From NCBI GenBank assembly GCA_031273545.1, contig JAISRQ010000024.1, positions 1 to 13,790 on the forward strand: DNA of 13,790 bases. Reading direction: 5' to 3'. Each line of letters opens with the position of its first letter. Position 1 is the first letter of the stretch. Shown one piece after another: positions 7,582-13,790 of this stretch. A program made the position numbers and the translations under genes. Below the pieces are notes generated by a model. The model was not told the DNA's origin, made no database searches, and saw nothing but the letters and a program-made list of their open reading frames with translations. The DNA comes from Holosporales bacterium (lineage in GTDB: Bacteria; Pseudomonadota; Alphaproteobacteria; BNTO01).

Positions 7582-9213
7582 TCATTCCGACTCGTGTGTG
7601 TACGTGCAATCACATAACGTCATCAGTTTCAATAAACTATCCAGAGAAGTCTTTGCCAACAACCTCACGGCAGGTTCGGAAATGTGTAACTCGTACTCAG
7701 GCGTAAATTCTAGCCAAATATCTCCCTGTATTTCCGGATACGCGTCAGGAGACAACTTATCAAAACGCAAACGCCCTCCTTTATACACCGTTAGCGGGGC
7801 ACTTGATGCACCACCAGCAACGCCATCACAATGTAACCTTATATCGGCAATGCTCTGTAATGCGCCTAATAGGCCGTCAATTTTTGCAAAAGTTCTATCG
7901 AATCTTGCGTGAAGCGAAACTTGCGCCTTTGGAGCTGCAACAGCTTGCAAATCCTGTGGCTTTAAAGCGACAATTGTAAAGTATGAAGCACGTTGATCAG
8001 TCCCAAATGCACAACACTTTATAGTTTTTTTTCTGATTCCATCTCCCATTTCTAGTGTCGCATCGTTATGAATATAAGATAAATGCTCATGTCCGCACGC
8101 GATGTGAACACTTAATCTGTCCAGCACATCTGCCGGCAAACCGTAGTCCTTCAGTATAAAATCAAACATACCCTTTACACGATCGGATTGTTTATTTGTT
8201 GGATGGTAATACTCATGTGCAGCAATAACTAAGTTTATCGGCCCCGGAATCATTGCGAGTTCTTCCATAGCAGCAACAAAGTTTTCTTTCAGTCCCTTTG
8301 TAATCAAGTTATCCTCAGGCGATTCAGGCAAATTATCCCGATTACGACCTCGATGCAGTTCTGCAAATTCCTTACGATATTCAGGCTTGAGTAGGTTACA
8401 GCCCCATCCCCCTCCATTAAACAAAAAACTTGAGCAATACGGAAAAATTAAAGTATTGCCAAGAATCAACCGTGAAGACATATATTTATCACTGTTTCCA
8501 TAATTTCTTCCAGTAAGTTCACGGCAAATCTCATTATCAGTTTTGATCCTACTTACGCTCGCCTCATTCTTCTCCCTACATTCAGGCAAAAGATTTGGAT
8601 TAAAAGTAGCTCTACGAAGGAAATCGAAGTCACATTTATTTTCATTAAGGCACTGCGCGAGCATATCGTCCCACTTTCCATCGTTCCAATCAACAAACCC
8701 TGTAGGGATATGCGTTAACAATGGAATATTATGTCTCTTCAAAAAGTCGCACAAATAGAAAAAATCAGGAATACTTTGCAAATCATGATTTCCCAAGTTA
8801 AAAACAAGCTTACAACTCCCGCTTAATGGCAACAATAAATTCTCACATGCATACGCCAACCTTCTTTGACTAGCATCGTCCTTCAGATTTGCATTAAGAT
8901 CTCCATTTATAAGAACAATTATGTCGTCGAATCCGCGTCCTTTTATATATTCCACCTGTCCAATAATTTGAGCATATTTCTGATGCTCTCCATGTATATC
9001 CGGCAAAGATAGGAGTATGGTACTCTTTTTATCAACATTTAGTAAGTACGTCCCCACGCCGGTTAATTTACTTGTCTCTAGATGCCTCGCCTGCTTAACT
9101 ACTCGATTCGGCGCAACTGTATCAATTACCTTATGGGCACAATAGCCTTCAGTTAAAAACGAAACATTGGACATTATAATTAGTTCCACCAACAGTAATG
9201 CATTCTTACTCAT
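7582..9213 (-). CDS. exported calcineurin-like metallophosphoesterase (paralogue of the 1220-3646 product)
   Basis: This is a probable secreted or periplasmic metallophosphoesterase of unknown substrate. Numbering from an optional GTG at 9219, the motifs are SLPDIHGE (D74, H76), INGDLN (D107), NLGNHDLQ (N144, H145, D146), IAAHEYYH (H335) and CGHEHL (H377, H379), a full metal-ligand set. I choose the ATG at 9213, which opens MSKNALLLVELIIMSNVSFL, a signal peptide likely cut near GYCA; GAG five bases upstream is a weak ribosome site. Beyond the catalytic motifs it shares with the larger paralogue ILGNTLIFP/ILGNTLVFP, a Gly-Gly-Gly loop, INLVIAAHE/LNLVIAAHE and LDRLS before the GHEH motif. It lacks the long N-terminal region and acidic tail. 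A good promoter candidate lies at 9246-9274. Confidence 0.85.
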   Translation of the reverse strand: MSKNALLLVELIIMSNVSFLTEGYCAHKVIDTVAPNRVVKQARHLETSKLTGVGTYLLNVDKKSTILLSLPDIHGEHQKYAQIIGQVEYIKGRGFDDIIVLINGDLNANLKDDASQRRLAYACENLLLPLSGSCKLVFNLGNHDLQSIPDFFYLCDFLKRHNIPLLTHIPTGFVDWNDGKWDDMLAQCLNENKCDFDFLRRATFNPNLLPECREKNEASVSRIKTDNEICRELTGRNYGNSDKYMSSRLILGNTLIFPYCSSFLFNGGGWGCNLLKPEYRKEFAELHRGRNRDNLPESPEDNLITKGLKENFVAAMEELAMIPGPINLVIAAHEYYHPTNKQSDRVKGMFDFILKDYGLPADVLDRLSVHIACGHEHLSYIHNDATLEMGDGIRKKTIKCCAFGTDQRASYFTIVALKPQDLQAVAAPKAQVSLHARFDRTFAKIDGLLGALQSIADIRLHCDGVAGGASSAPLTVYKGGRLRFDKLSPDAYPEIQGDIWLEFTPEYELHISEPAVRLLAKTSLDSLLKLMTLCDCTYTHESE

Positions 9214-9245
9214 AATCACTCAAAGCGTTGACACCTCTAATGCTT

Positions 9246-9274
9246 AATATATCACGCTTATCTACCGACAGCAA
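9246..9274 (-). promoter_or_regulatory. candidate extended -10 promoter for the second phosphoesterase
   Basis: On the minus strand TTGCTG (9274-9269), a 17-base spacer and TATATT (9251-9246) are preceded by TGA, giving an extended -10 arrangement. A transcript start near 9239 would leave about 25 bases before the ATG at 9213. It is separated from eno by the terminator at 9301-9343, so this gene probably has its own transcript. Confidence 0.45.
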
Positions 9275-9300
9275 GCATTCTGCACCAAATATTATAATTT

Positions 9301-9343
9301 AAAAACACCTCCGCTATCCCCGGCTCCCCAAAGTTTGCGGAGG
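9301..9343 (-). terminator. intrinsic terminator of eno containing a half repeat unit
   Basis: Reading the minus strand from eno, CCTCCGC (9343-9337) and GCGGAGG (9314-9308) form a perfect 7-bp stem followed by TGTTTTT (9307-9301). The loop and 5' arm (9320-9343) resemble one arm of the 88-bp dispersed repeat, with CCAAAGTTTGCGGA against the family CCAAAGATTGCGGA. A second imperfect stem (AGGAAAAGGTT 9341-9351 with AACCCTTTCCT 9369-9379) overlaps it and could be an alternative fold. Confidence 0.7.
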
Positions 9344-9407
9344 AAAAGGTTCAACATCGTCAAATTCAAACCCTTTCCTCGCTGTTCCACTACCCCTTGC
9401 ACGCAGC

Positions 9408-10649
9408 CTACATATGAGCAAATGCCGCCTTTGCCCCTAACTCTTCTTCAATTCGGATCAATTGATTATATTTCGCAAGCCGCTCCCCGCGCGAAGTCGA
9501 CCCCGTTTTGATTTGCCCTGCGTCAACTGCAACTGCAAAATCTGCAATAAATGTATCATCCGTCTCCCCAGACCTATGAGAAATCACAACCTTCCAACCA
9601 TGGGACTTCGCCATCCGTATCACATCCAGCGTTTCCGTCAGCGTCCCAATCTGATTTAGCTTTATAAGCACCGCATTCGCAGCCCCTTCCGCAATCCCTT
9701 TATTCACGCGCTCTGTATTCGTCACAAACAAATCATCCCCAACAATTTGCGTGTCACTTAGGCGCTGTGTCATCTTCGTCCACCCAAGCCAATCGTCCTC
9801 GCCAAGCCCGTCTTCAATTGAGATTATCGGGTATTTCTTTACTAAGCGCTCATAGTATTCAATCATTCCGTCTGAAGAGCGCGCATTTCCGTCGATCTTA
9901 TACATCTCGCCATCAAATAATTCGCTTGAAGCAACATCCAACGCAAGCTTTACCCCGTCCGAATACCCCGCATCATTTATCGCCTCCATCAGCACATCAA
10001 ACGCATCCTCAGAGGATTTTAAATTCGGAGCAACCCCTCCTTCGTCCCCAACATTTGTGTTGTAGCCCATTTTTTTTAACAAAGACTTCAGCGAATGAAA
10101 CACTTCTGAGCACATGCGAATTGCTTCGGAAAAACATCTCGCGCCAGTCGGCACAATCATAAACTCTTGGATATCGATATCATTATCAGCATGCGCCCCG
10201 CCGTTTAGCACATTAACAAGCGGCATGGGAAGCGTACACCCTTCTCCTAAGGCTCTATATAACGGAAGCTTGTTTGCATTCGCATTCGCCCTAGCACACG
10301 CTAAGCTGACCGCCAAAATTGCATTCGCGCCAAGCTTTGCCTTGTTTGGAGTCCCGTCAAGCTCGCACATGATATTGTCAATTTGCCGTTGATTCCCGAT
10401 GTCTTGCCCTTTTACCGCTGGAAATATCTTCTGAACAACATCCGCAACAGCACACGCCACCCCTTTTCCACGGTACCGCGCAGGATCATTGTCGCGTCGT
10501 TCAATCGCCTCATGTGAGCCTGTTGATGCGCCAGATGGGACAGCGGCTCGTCCCCACGCGCCCCCCGTCAAAAATACGTCAACTTCAACAGTAGGGATTC
10601 CTCTTGAGTCCAAAATCTCCCGTGACTTAATTGCTTCAATTTTATGCAT
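9408..10649 (-). CDS. eno: enolase (phosphopyruvate hydratase)
   Basis: Enolase converts 2-phosphoglycerate to phosphoenolpyruvate in glycolysis, or the reverse in gluconeogenesis, using Mg2+ in the cytoplasm. The 413-residue product is near the usual bacterial length of 420-430. Diagnostic segments are SREILDSRGIPTVEVDV, VPSGAST (37-43), GGAHADN (150-156), E162 in DIQEF, GDEGG (E203), metal ligands D238 in LALDVASSE, E279 in SIEDGL and D305/D306 in VGDDLF, catalytic K330 in the signature VLIKLNQIGTLTET, and SHRSGET. All active-site residues appear present, so the enzyme should work. The ATG at 10649 fits the family start (MHKIEAIKSREILDSRG). No Shine-Dalgarno site is visible; TGCTATTAA just upstream could be an extended -10 giving a very short leader. 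An intrinsic terminator follows at 9301-9343. Confidence 0.98.
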   Translation of the reverse strand: MHKIEAIKSREILDSRGIPTVEVDVFLTGGAWGRAAVPSGASTGSHEAIERRDNDPARYRGKGVACAVADVVQKIFPAVKGQDIGNQRQIDNIMCELDGTPNKAKLGANAILAVSLACARANANANKLPLYRALGEGCTLPMPLVNVLNGGAHADNDIDIQEFMIVPTGARCFSEAIRMCSEVFHSLKSLLKKMGYNTNVGDEGGVAPNLKSSEDAFDVLMEAINDAGYSDGVKLALDVASSELFDGEMYKIDGNARSSDGMIEYYERLVKKYPIISIEDGLGEDDWLGWTKMTQRLSDTQIVGDDLFVTNTERVNKGIAEGAANAVLIKLNQIGTLTETLDVIRMAKSHGWKVVISHRSGETDDTFIADFAVAVDAGQIKTGSTSRGERLAKYNQLIRIEEELGAKAAFAHM

Positions 10650-10738
10650 GTGTAGTAGTTAATAGCAAAATACTTATAGGGATTATGCTACGTAAAGCGA
10701 CGGATGACCAGTAATAATTTCGCAGACCAACAACTATA

Positions 10739-10826
10739 CCCAGCCCCCAAAAGATTGCCGACTTTTTGGCCCTTAAAACACCTACTATTTTTTCGTCTTC
10801 TTTTCCACAACCTTTGGGAGCCCCGG
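10739..10826 (-). repeat. 88-bp dispersed palindromic repeat, unit 2
   Basis: On the minus strand the unit runs CCGGGGCTCCCAAAGG (from 10826) to GGGGGCTGGG (10739). It is directly abutted by unit 3, with which it aligns over 88 columns without a gap. Its right arm core GTCGGCAATCTTTTGG (10762-10747) is 15 of 16 identical to the family core. It lies upstream of eno and downstream of the pRiA4b ORF-3-like gene. Confidence 0.8.
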
Positions 10827-10914
10827 AACACCCCCCAAAAGATTACGAACATATTGGACAAGACAAACGCCTGCGATCCTTCAGTTTATAGTCCGCAATC
10901 TTTGGAAGCCCCGG
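10827..10914 (-). repeat. 88-bp dispersed palindromic repeat, unit 3 (tandem with unit 2)
   Basis: On the minus strand the unit begins CCGGGGCTTCCAAAGATTGC (from 10914), contains CTGAAGGATCGCAGGCGTTT in its middle (columns 31-50) and ends with GTTCGTAATCTTTTGG (10850-10835) plus GGGGTGTT. The two ends are imperfect reverse complements, so the unit can fold into a long hairpin. It aligns without gaps with unit 2 and with the unit at 12730-12817. Confidence 0.85.
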
Positions 10915-10928
10915 ATAGAAACTGGTCC

Positions 10929-11588
10929 CTACTTCAGAATTTTCACATCGTTTATATCAAATTTGTTCGGGTCAAATCCTCCACCCAGCCATTCAAGCAT
11001 TTCCACTTTATCTTCGCAATCTTCGCCATTTAAGATCTCCAGCATTTCATAATAGGCGCATATTCCCCCACAGTCTTCTGGAGGGCAAGCCATTTCTCCT
11101 CCTGTACAACGCGGATACAATACTCCGTCCTTAGCAGGGACAATCTTATCCACCTTTATTTCATGCTCCCAAGAGTCGCCAAAATCGTATTCATACACAA
11201 TACTTTTCGCATCAGGCAAATACTTAAATAGCAAAGCTTCTTCTTCTGAAGTAATGTCCTCGTAGGAATCCTCCCCGATAAAAGGGTCTGATATTCTTAT
11301 CTTATCCCCTCCTTTCGTTTTGATAGTAAAACAGTGCAGGTGAAAATCTTCCCAGGGCATAACTTGTTGTATAACGTGATGTAAATCAAAAAACGTAGAA
11401 TCGCACGAGATTTCAACTCTTCGCCATATTTTTGGTTTAGAATCCACCAGCGTTATTGTTATGGAGTACACGTTTTTCGTTCCTGTTTCTTTCGTATTCG
11501 CTCCCTTTGTTCCTGTTTCTTTTGTTTTAGTACATTTACAACACTTACTACATTTCGTTTTCGCTTTTGTTTCTTTTGTATCTTGCAT
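10929..11588 (-). CDS. plasmid pRiA4b ORF-3-like protein
   Basis: The sequence matches the pRiA4b ORF-3-like family (PF07929 as I recall it), common on plasmids and chromosomes; its molecular function is unsettled. Diagnostic segments are KPKIWRRVEI (51-60), FDLHHVIQQVMPWEDFHLH (67-85), YEYDFGDSWEHEI (132-144), PRCTGGEMACPPEDCGG (149-165) and the closing GGGFDPNKFDINDVK (192-206). The core is complete. A non-family N-terminal extension of about 38 residues is very Lys/Thr-rich, with the cysteine cluster CSKCCKC (13-19) and a repeated TKETGTK (residues 22-28 and 32-38). The start at 11588 has AGGTG five bases upstream, one of the better ribosome sites in the window. It appears to be a single-gene unit, with repeats on both sides. 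Confidence 0.85.
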   Translation of the reverse strand: MQDTKETKAKTKCSKCCKCTKTKETGTKGANTKETGTKNVYSITITLVDSKPKIWRRVEISCDSTFFDLHHVIQQVMPWEDFHLHCFTIKTKGGDKIRISDPFIGEDSYEDITSEEEALLFKYLPDAKSIVYEYDFGDSWEHEIKVDKIVPAKDGVLYPRCTGGEMACPPEDCGGICAYYEMLEILNGEDCEDKVEMLEWLGGGFDPNKFDINDVKILK

Positions 11589-11677
11589 AAGTCACCTTTG
11601 CTGTATGTCCACCTCGCCCTACGCATTCTGCCTGATGACGATAAAAAAGAACAGTTTTTTTTACAAATCGGCTATAA

Positions 11678-11764
11678 ACCGTGGAGCCCAATGAATGCAG
11701 CCCGAAAATGAAAAATCGTGAGCGTTTGTTTGGCTAAAAAGTCCGCAGTCGCTTGAAAAGTGGG
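11678..11764 (+). repeat. 88-bp dispersed palindromic repeat, unit 4 (degenerate)
   Basis: The central block ATGAAAAATCGTGAGCGTTT (11708-11727) falls in the same register as columns 31-50 of unit 3. The right arm begins GTCCGCAGTC (11741-11750) and ends AAGTGGG, and the left arm (11681-11702) keeps CCAATGAATGCAG. It lies between the divergent starts of the pRiA4b ORF-3-like gene and the tandem-repeat protein gene, so it cannot be a simple 3'-end element here. Confidence 0.65.
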
Positions 11765-11887
11765 TCGACGCAGTCTACAAGTTGTCGCAATTTTCATGAA
11801 CATAAATACACTACAAATAAAACGTGACAGATATGTAAATATTCGCTAGTATAACATATATAAGGACATAATAAAGGAGACAGAAAA

Positions 11888-12604
11888 ATGACAAAAGATA
11901 AATCGAAATTAATCATTATCAATTTATTACTTGCAGTAAGCGGAATGTATAAATGCGGTAATGCGTCCTCTCAAGAAAACGAGGGCTGGCGCAATGAACC
12001 GGCTCAGAAGAAACACGGCGATTCACAGTCATCTTCGTCAGACGAGGACTACTCATGGCTCACTGGAGCTAAGTATGAACCTAGAAAGCCCGGAACTCCT
12101 GCGCCAAGATACGAAGAAGAACAATTATCCTCAACTTCGTCAGATGAGGTGAATTTATCGATTAACAGAGCTAGGTACGAACCCAGAAAGCCCGGGACAC
12201 CTGCGCCGCAATATGACGATGAACAAGCGTCCCCACCTTTGTTAGATAAGGACTACTCACGACTTAATAGAGCTATCTATCCGAAGAAGCCGAGTACCCC
12301 TTCTCCTTTGAATGCACCTAAATGCACCAAACAAGGAATCGCCGAACAAGCATCCCCACCTTCACCGACGAACTACTCATGGCTTAATAGAGCTATCTAT
12401 CCTAAGAAGCCAGGTGCCCCTTCTCCTTTAAATGCACCGAAATGCACAAAACAAGGAATCGCCGAACAAGCGTCCCCACCTTCACCAACGGACTACTCAT
12501 GGCTTAATAGGGCTATCTATCCGAAGAAGCCGAGTACCTCTTCTCCTTTGAATGCACCTAAATGCACCAAACAAGGAATCGCCGAAAACCATGCCGAGAA
12601 ATAA
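11888..12604 (+). CDS. exported Pro/Ser/Lys-rich tandem-repeat protein, probably frameshifted near the C terminus
   Basis: I recognise no family. AAAGGAGA seven bases before the ATG is the strongest ribosome site in the window. Residues 1-26 are a signal peptide (KDKSKLIIINLLLAVSGM, cleavage near GNA), so the protein is exported. The mature part has two repeats of about 38 residues built on YEPRKPGTPAPxY(E/D)(E/D)EQ, then three 40-residue repeats from residue 122 with the pattern DYSWLNRAIYPKKP, SPLNAPKCTKQGIAEQASPP, one Cys each. It is hydrophilic and probably extended. The frame ends at 12604 just inside the third 40-residue unit, while a coding-like frame continues at +1 to 12710. A surface or host-directed role is inference only. 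AT-rich promoter-like sequence lies at 11847-11862 without a clear -35. Confidence 0.8.
   Translation: MTKDKSKLIIINLLLAVSGMYKCGNASSQENEGWRNEPAQKKHGDSQSSSSDEDYSWLTGAKYEPRKPGTPAPRYEEEQLSSTSSDEVNLSINRARYEPRKPGTPAPQYDDEQASPPLLDKDYSRLNRAIYPKKPSTPSPLNAPKCTKQGIAEQASPPSPTNYSWLNRAIYPKKPGAPSPLNAPKCTKQGIAEQASPPSPTDYSWLNRAIYPKKPSTSSPLNAPKCTKQGIAENHAEK
12251..12600 (+). repeat. three 120-bp tandem coding repeats
   Basis: The copies begin at 12251, 12371 and 12491, the last one truncated. Differences between copies fall largely at third codon positions (CCT/CCG for Pro, ACC/ACA for Thr, GCA/GCG for Ala, AGA/AGG for Arg), so the encoded protein is better conserved than the DNA. That supports real translation. 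Confidence 0.9.
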
Positions 12605-12710
12605 CCCATTCCTGGGGAACAAACCTGCACGAACTACGGCACAACAGGCCAATAGCAGTACAAATGGATATGAATACGATCCTACCGTAGCTAAAAGGAG
12701 AAGTTTCTAA
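12591..12710 (+). pseudogene. out-of-frame C-terminal continuation of the tandem-repeat protein
   Basis: In the +1 frame the sequence reads MPRNNPFLGNKPARTTAQQA, then an Asn/Ser/Tyr-rich stretch ending AKRRSF and a TAA at 12708-12710. Its Pro/Lys/Thr/Gln composition suits the upstream protein. Removing one A from the run GAAAACC at 12584-12590 would join the frames (GIAE-T-MPRNNP). This could be a frameshift mutation, a sequencing error in a short A run, or programmed or slippage-dependent expression. Independent initiation at ATG 12591 is possible but has only a distant AAGGA. Confidence 0.5.
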
Positions 12711-12729
12711 AAAAACAAGGGGACATGTA

Positions 12730-12817
12730 TCGGGGTTGCAAAATATTGCAGACAAAAAACTGAAAAATCGTAAGCGTTTAACTAACCTGAAAAGCCCGTA
12801 ATCTTTTGGTGGGTGGG
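12730..12817 (+). repeat. 88-bp dispersed palindromic repeat, unit 5
   Basis: This unit aligns over 88 columns without a gap to unit 3 at 10827-10914: left arm TCGGGGTTGCAAAATATTGC (12730-12749), centre CTGAAAAATCGTAAGCGTTT (12760-12779), and right arm core GCCCGTAATCTTTTGG (12794-12809) plus TGGGTGGG. A further half unit follows at 12824-12847. Confidence 0.85.
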
Positions 12818-12847
12818 TATACACCGGAACCAAAAAGATTGCGGGCC
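12790..12847 (-). terminator. terminator hairpin made from a repeat arm and a following half unit
   Basis: The half unit at 12829-12847 (ACCAAAAAGATTGCGGGCC) is nearly the exact reverse complement of the preceding unit's right arm at 12794-12810 (GCCCGTAATCTTTTGGT), with one bulged base and one mismatch. Read on the minus strand the stem is followed by TTTTC (12793-12789), 25 bases after the stop of the right-edge gene, so it probably ends that transcript. There is no T run on the + side. Confidence 0.6.
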
Positions 12848-12872
12848 AGTTCTCCTATAATATATAAATATT

Positions 12873-13790
12873 CTAAAAATCAACAATCAAATCGCTCTGT
12901 GGCAGTTTTATATTATTATCAAGACAATACTTTAACACCGGAGATAGCCAGTTGGCATGTTGTGCAGACTCCGTTGTTAATTCACGCAAACGAGGCAAAA
13001 CTACTCCTTCAACTTCACTTGCATCTACGCACTCCAACAAATACGAAACAGATCCACTATCGTTATCGATGGCAGTTTCTAAATAAGGCAACATATCAAT
13101 AGGGCTTCCGGAATCTCTAGCTACTTGCCGAACAATGGAAACCGCGTAGTAACAAGATTTATCTAACAGTTGAGCAATCAAACAGTCCGGATTAGGGATT
13201 TTTGCACCACTTTTTAGCGCATATTTGTATATTAGCTCAAATCTACGACCTTTTTTATTAATAGACTTAACTAACAGTTGATTCCAGTCTTCGTTAGCCA
13301 GCATCCTCTTGAACAATGCGTATTTTAACAATACTTCAACCTCAGAGTCATCGTCGCTGCTCTCCACAGATGAAATTAGTGAACTGGCCTTCATCTTCAA
13401 ATCAACGGGCCCACCATGATCAAGCGAGTAGTGCAACAATCTCACAATGAAATGAAAGCGATCAACAGCAACATATCCACAAGTGCTCCACGCAGACAAT
13501 CGAAAATTCTCCGCATTTTTGGTAAAGCGCACATCTTGTGATAGGTCTAGACCACACTTGTCAGCATAGAGCAAGATTTCTTTAGCGACATCATCATAAT
13601 TCGTCAAGAACAGAAGGTCGTTTAATCCTTCTACCTTTGCATCATCGTTTTTCGAGTCAAAAAAATTGTGAAGAACAGACTGACTTAACACCTTATTGCC
13701 TGCAATAGATTGAAGCGTTTCGAATTCTAGCGTAAATCCATTAAGAGTGGCGAATCTACTCAAATCTGCAACTCTAGCTGAAACATAAGC
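12873..13790 (-). CDS. helical-repeat protein of unknown function (N terminus outside window)
   Basis: The frame is open to the right edge and contains no ATG near it, only TTG codons such as at 13763, so this is the C-terminal part (305 residues) of a longer protein. No family is recognised with certainty. Recurrent segments share a pattern of roughly LLxYxLxxGxxLP: EILLYADKCGLDLS, VRLLHYSLDHGGPVD, IYKYALKSGAKIPNPD and VLKYCLDNNIKLPQSD. These suggest an alpha-solenoid of ankyrin-like or other helical hairpins. An acidic Ser stretch, SSVESSDDDSEVE, interrupts the repeats. Such proteins often mediate protein binding, but no partner is indicated here. A terminator follows at 12790-12847. Confidence 0.72.
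   Translation of the reverse strand, partial: AYVSARVADLSRFATLNGFTLEFETLQSIAGNKVLSQSVLHNFFDSKNDDAKVEGLNDLLFLTNYDDVAKEILLYADKCGLDLSQDVRFTKNAENFRLSAWSTCGYVAVDRFHFIVRLLHYSLDHGGPVDLKMKASSLISSVESSDDDSEVEVLLKYALFKRMLANEDWNQLLVKSINKKGRRFELIYKYALKSGAKIPNPDCLIAQLLDKSCYYAVSIVRQVARDSGSPIDMLPYLETAIDNDSGSVSYLLECVDASEVEGVVLPRLRELTTESAQHANWLSPVLKYCLDNNIKLPQSDLIVDF

Noticed and set aside
9341..9379. tRNA-like GGTTCAA segment downstream of eno
   Set aside because: No acceptor, D or anticodon stems can be formed around it; the pairing present fits an alternative terminator fold.
9767..10162. 131-residue + strand ORF opposite eno
   Set aside because: It is antisense to a well-conserved enolase; the Ser/Arg/His/Pro-rich composition is typical of such shadows.

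Overview
The window looks like an alphaproteobacterial chromosome, most likely from a host-associated or intracellular lineage of the Holosporales/Rickettsiales type. This is an inference. The recognisable core genes (pntB, rsmD, eno) are ordinary bacterial housekeeping genes. They are interspersed with secreted, repeat-bearing or all-helical proteins of unknown function, and Shine-Dalgarno sites are mostly weak. No rRNA, tRNA, CRISPR array, transposase or phage gene was seen.

Layout. 1-819 is the C-terminal part of NAD(P) transhydrogenase subunit beta (+), cut by the left edge. 820-1219 is a 400-base gap holding a doubtful small ORF, one 88-bp dispersed repeat, a 13-bp inverted repeat and a GC-rich terminator hairpin. 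1220-3646 (-) is a large exported calcineurin-like metallophosphoesterase with an acidic repeat tail. From a shared 290-base divergent promoter region, a + strand pair follows. It consists of an exported HtrA-like serine protease with a proline-rich linker and two PDZ-like domains (3937-5568), and an exported all-helical protein of unknown function (5569-6690) whose first possible ATG abuts the protease stop. Convergent to it are rsmD (6847-7491, -) and a second exported metallophosphoesterase (7582-9213, -), a paralogue of the first. eno (9408-10649, -) follows with its own intrinsic terminator. Then come two tandem 88-bp repeats, a pRiA4b ORF-3-like protein (10929-11588, -), another 88-bp repeat, an exported Pro/Ser/Lys-rich tandem-repeat protein with an apparent frameshift near its end (11888-12710, +), a further 88-bp repeat with a terminator, and a helical-repeat protein running off the right edge (12873-13790, -).

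How it fits together. The housekeeping genes have no obvious functional link to each other. The shared theme of the accessory genes is export: four proteins carry credible signal peptides (two phosphoesterases, the protease and the tandem-repeat protein) and a fifth (the helical protein) carries a probable one. They could act in the envelope or at the host interface. The most striking unexplained structure is a family of 88-bp imperfect palindromes in four intergenic regions: five full units, three of which align to one another without gaps. Half-units of the same family form parts of intrinsic terminators.
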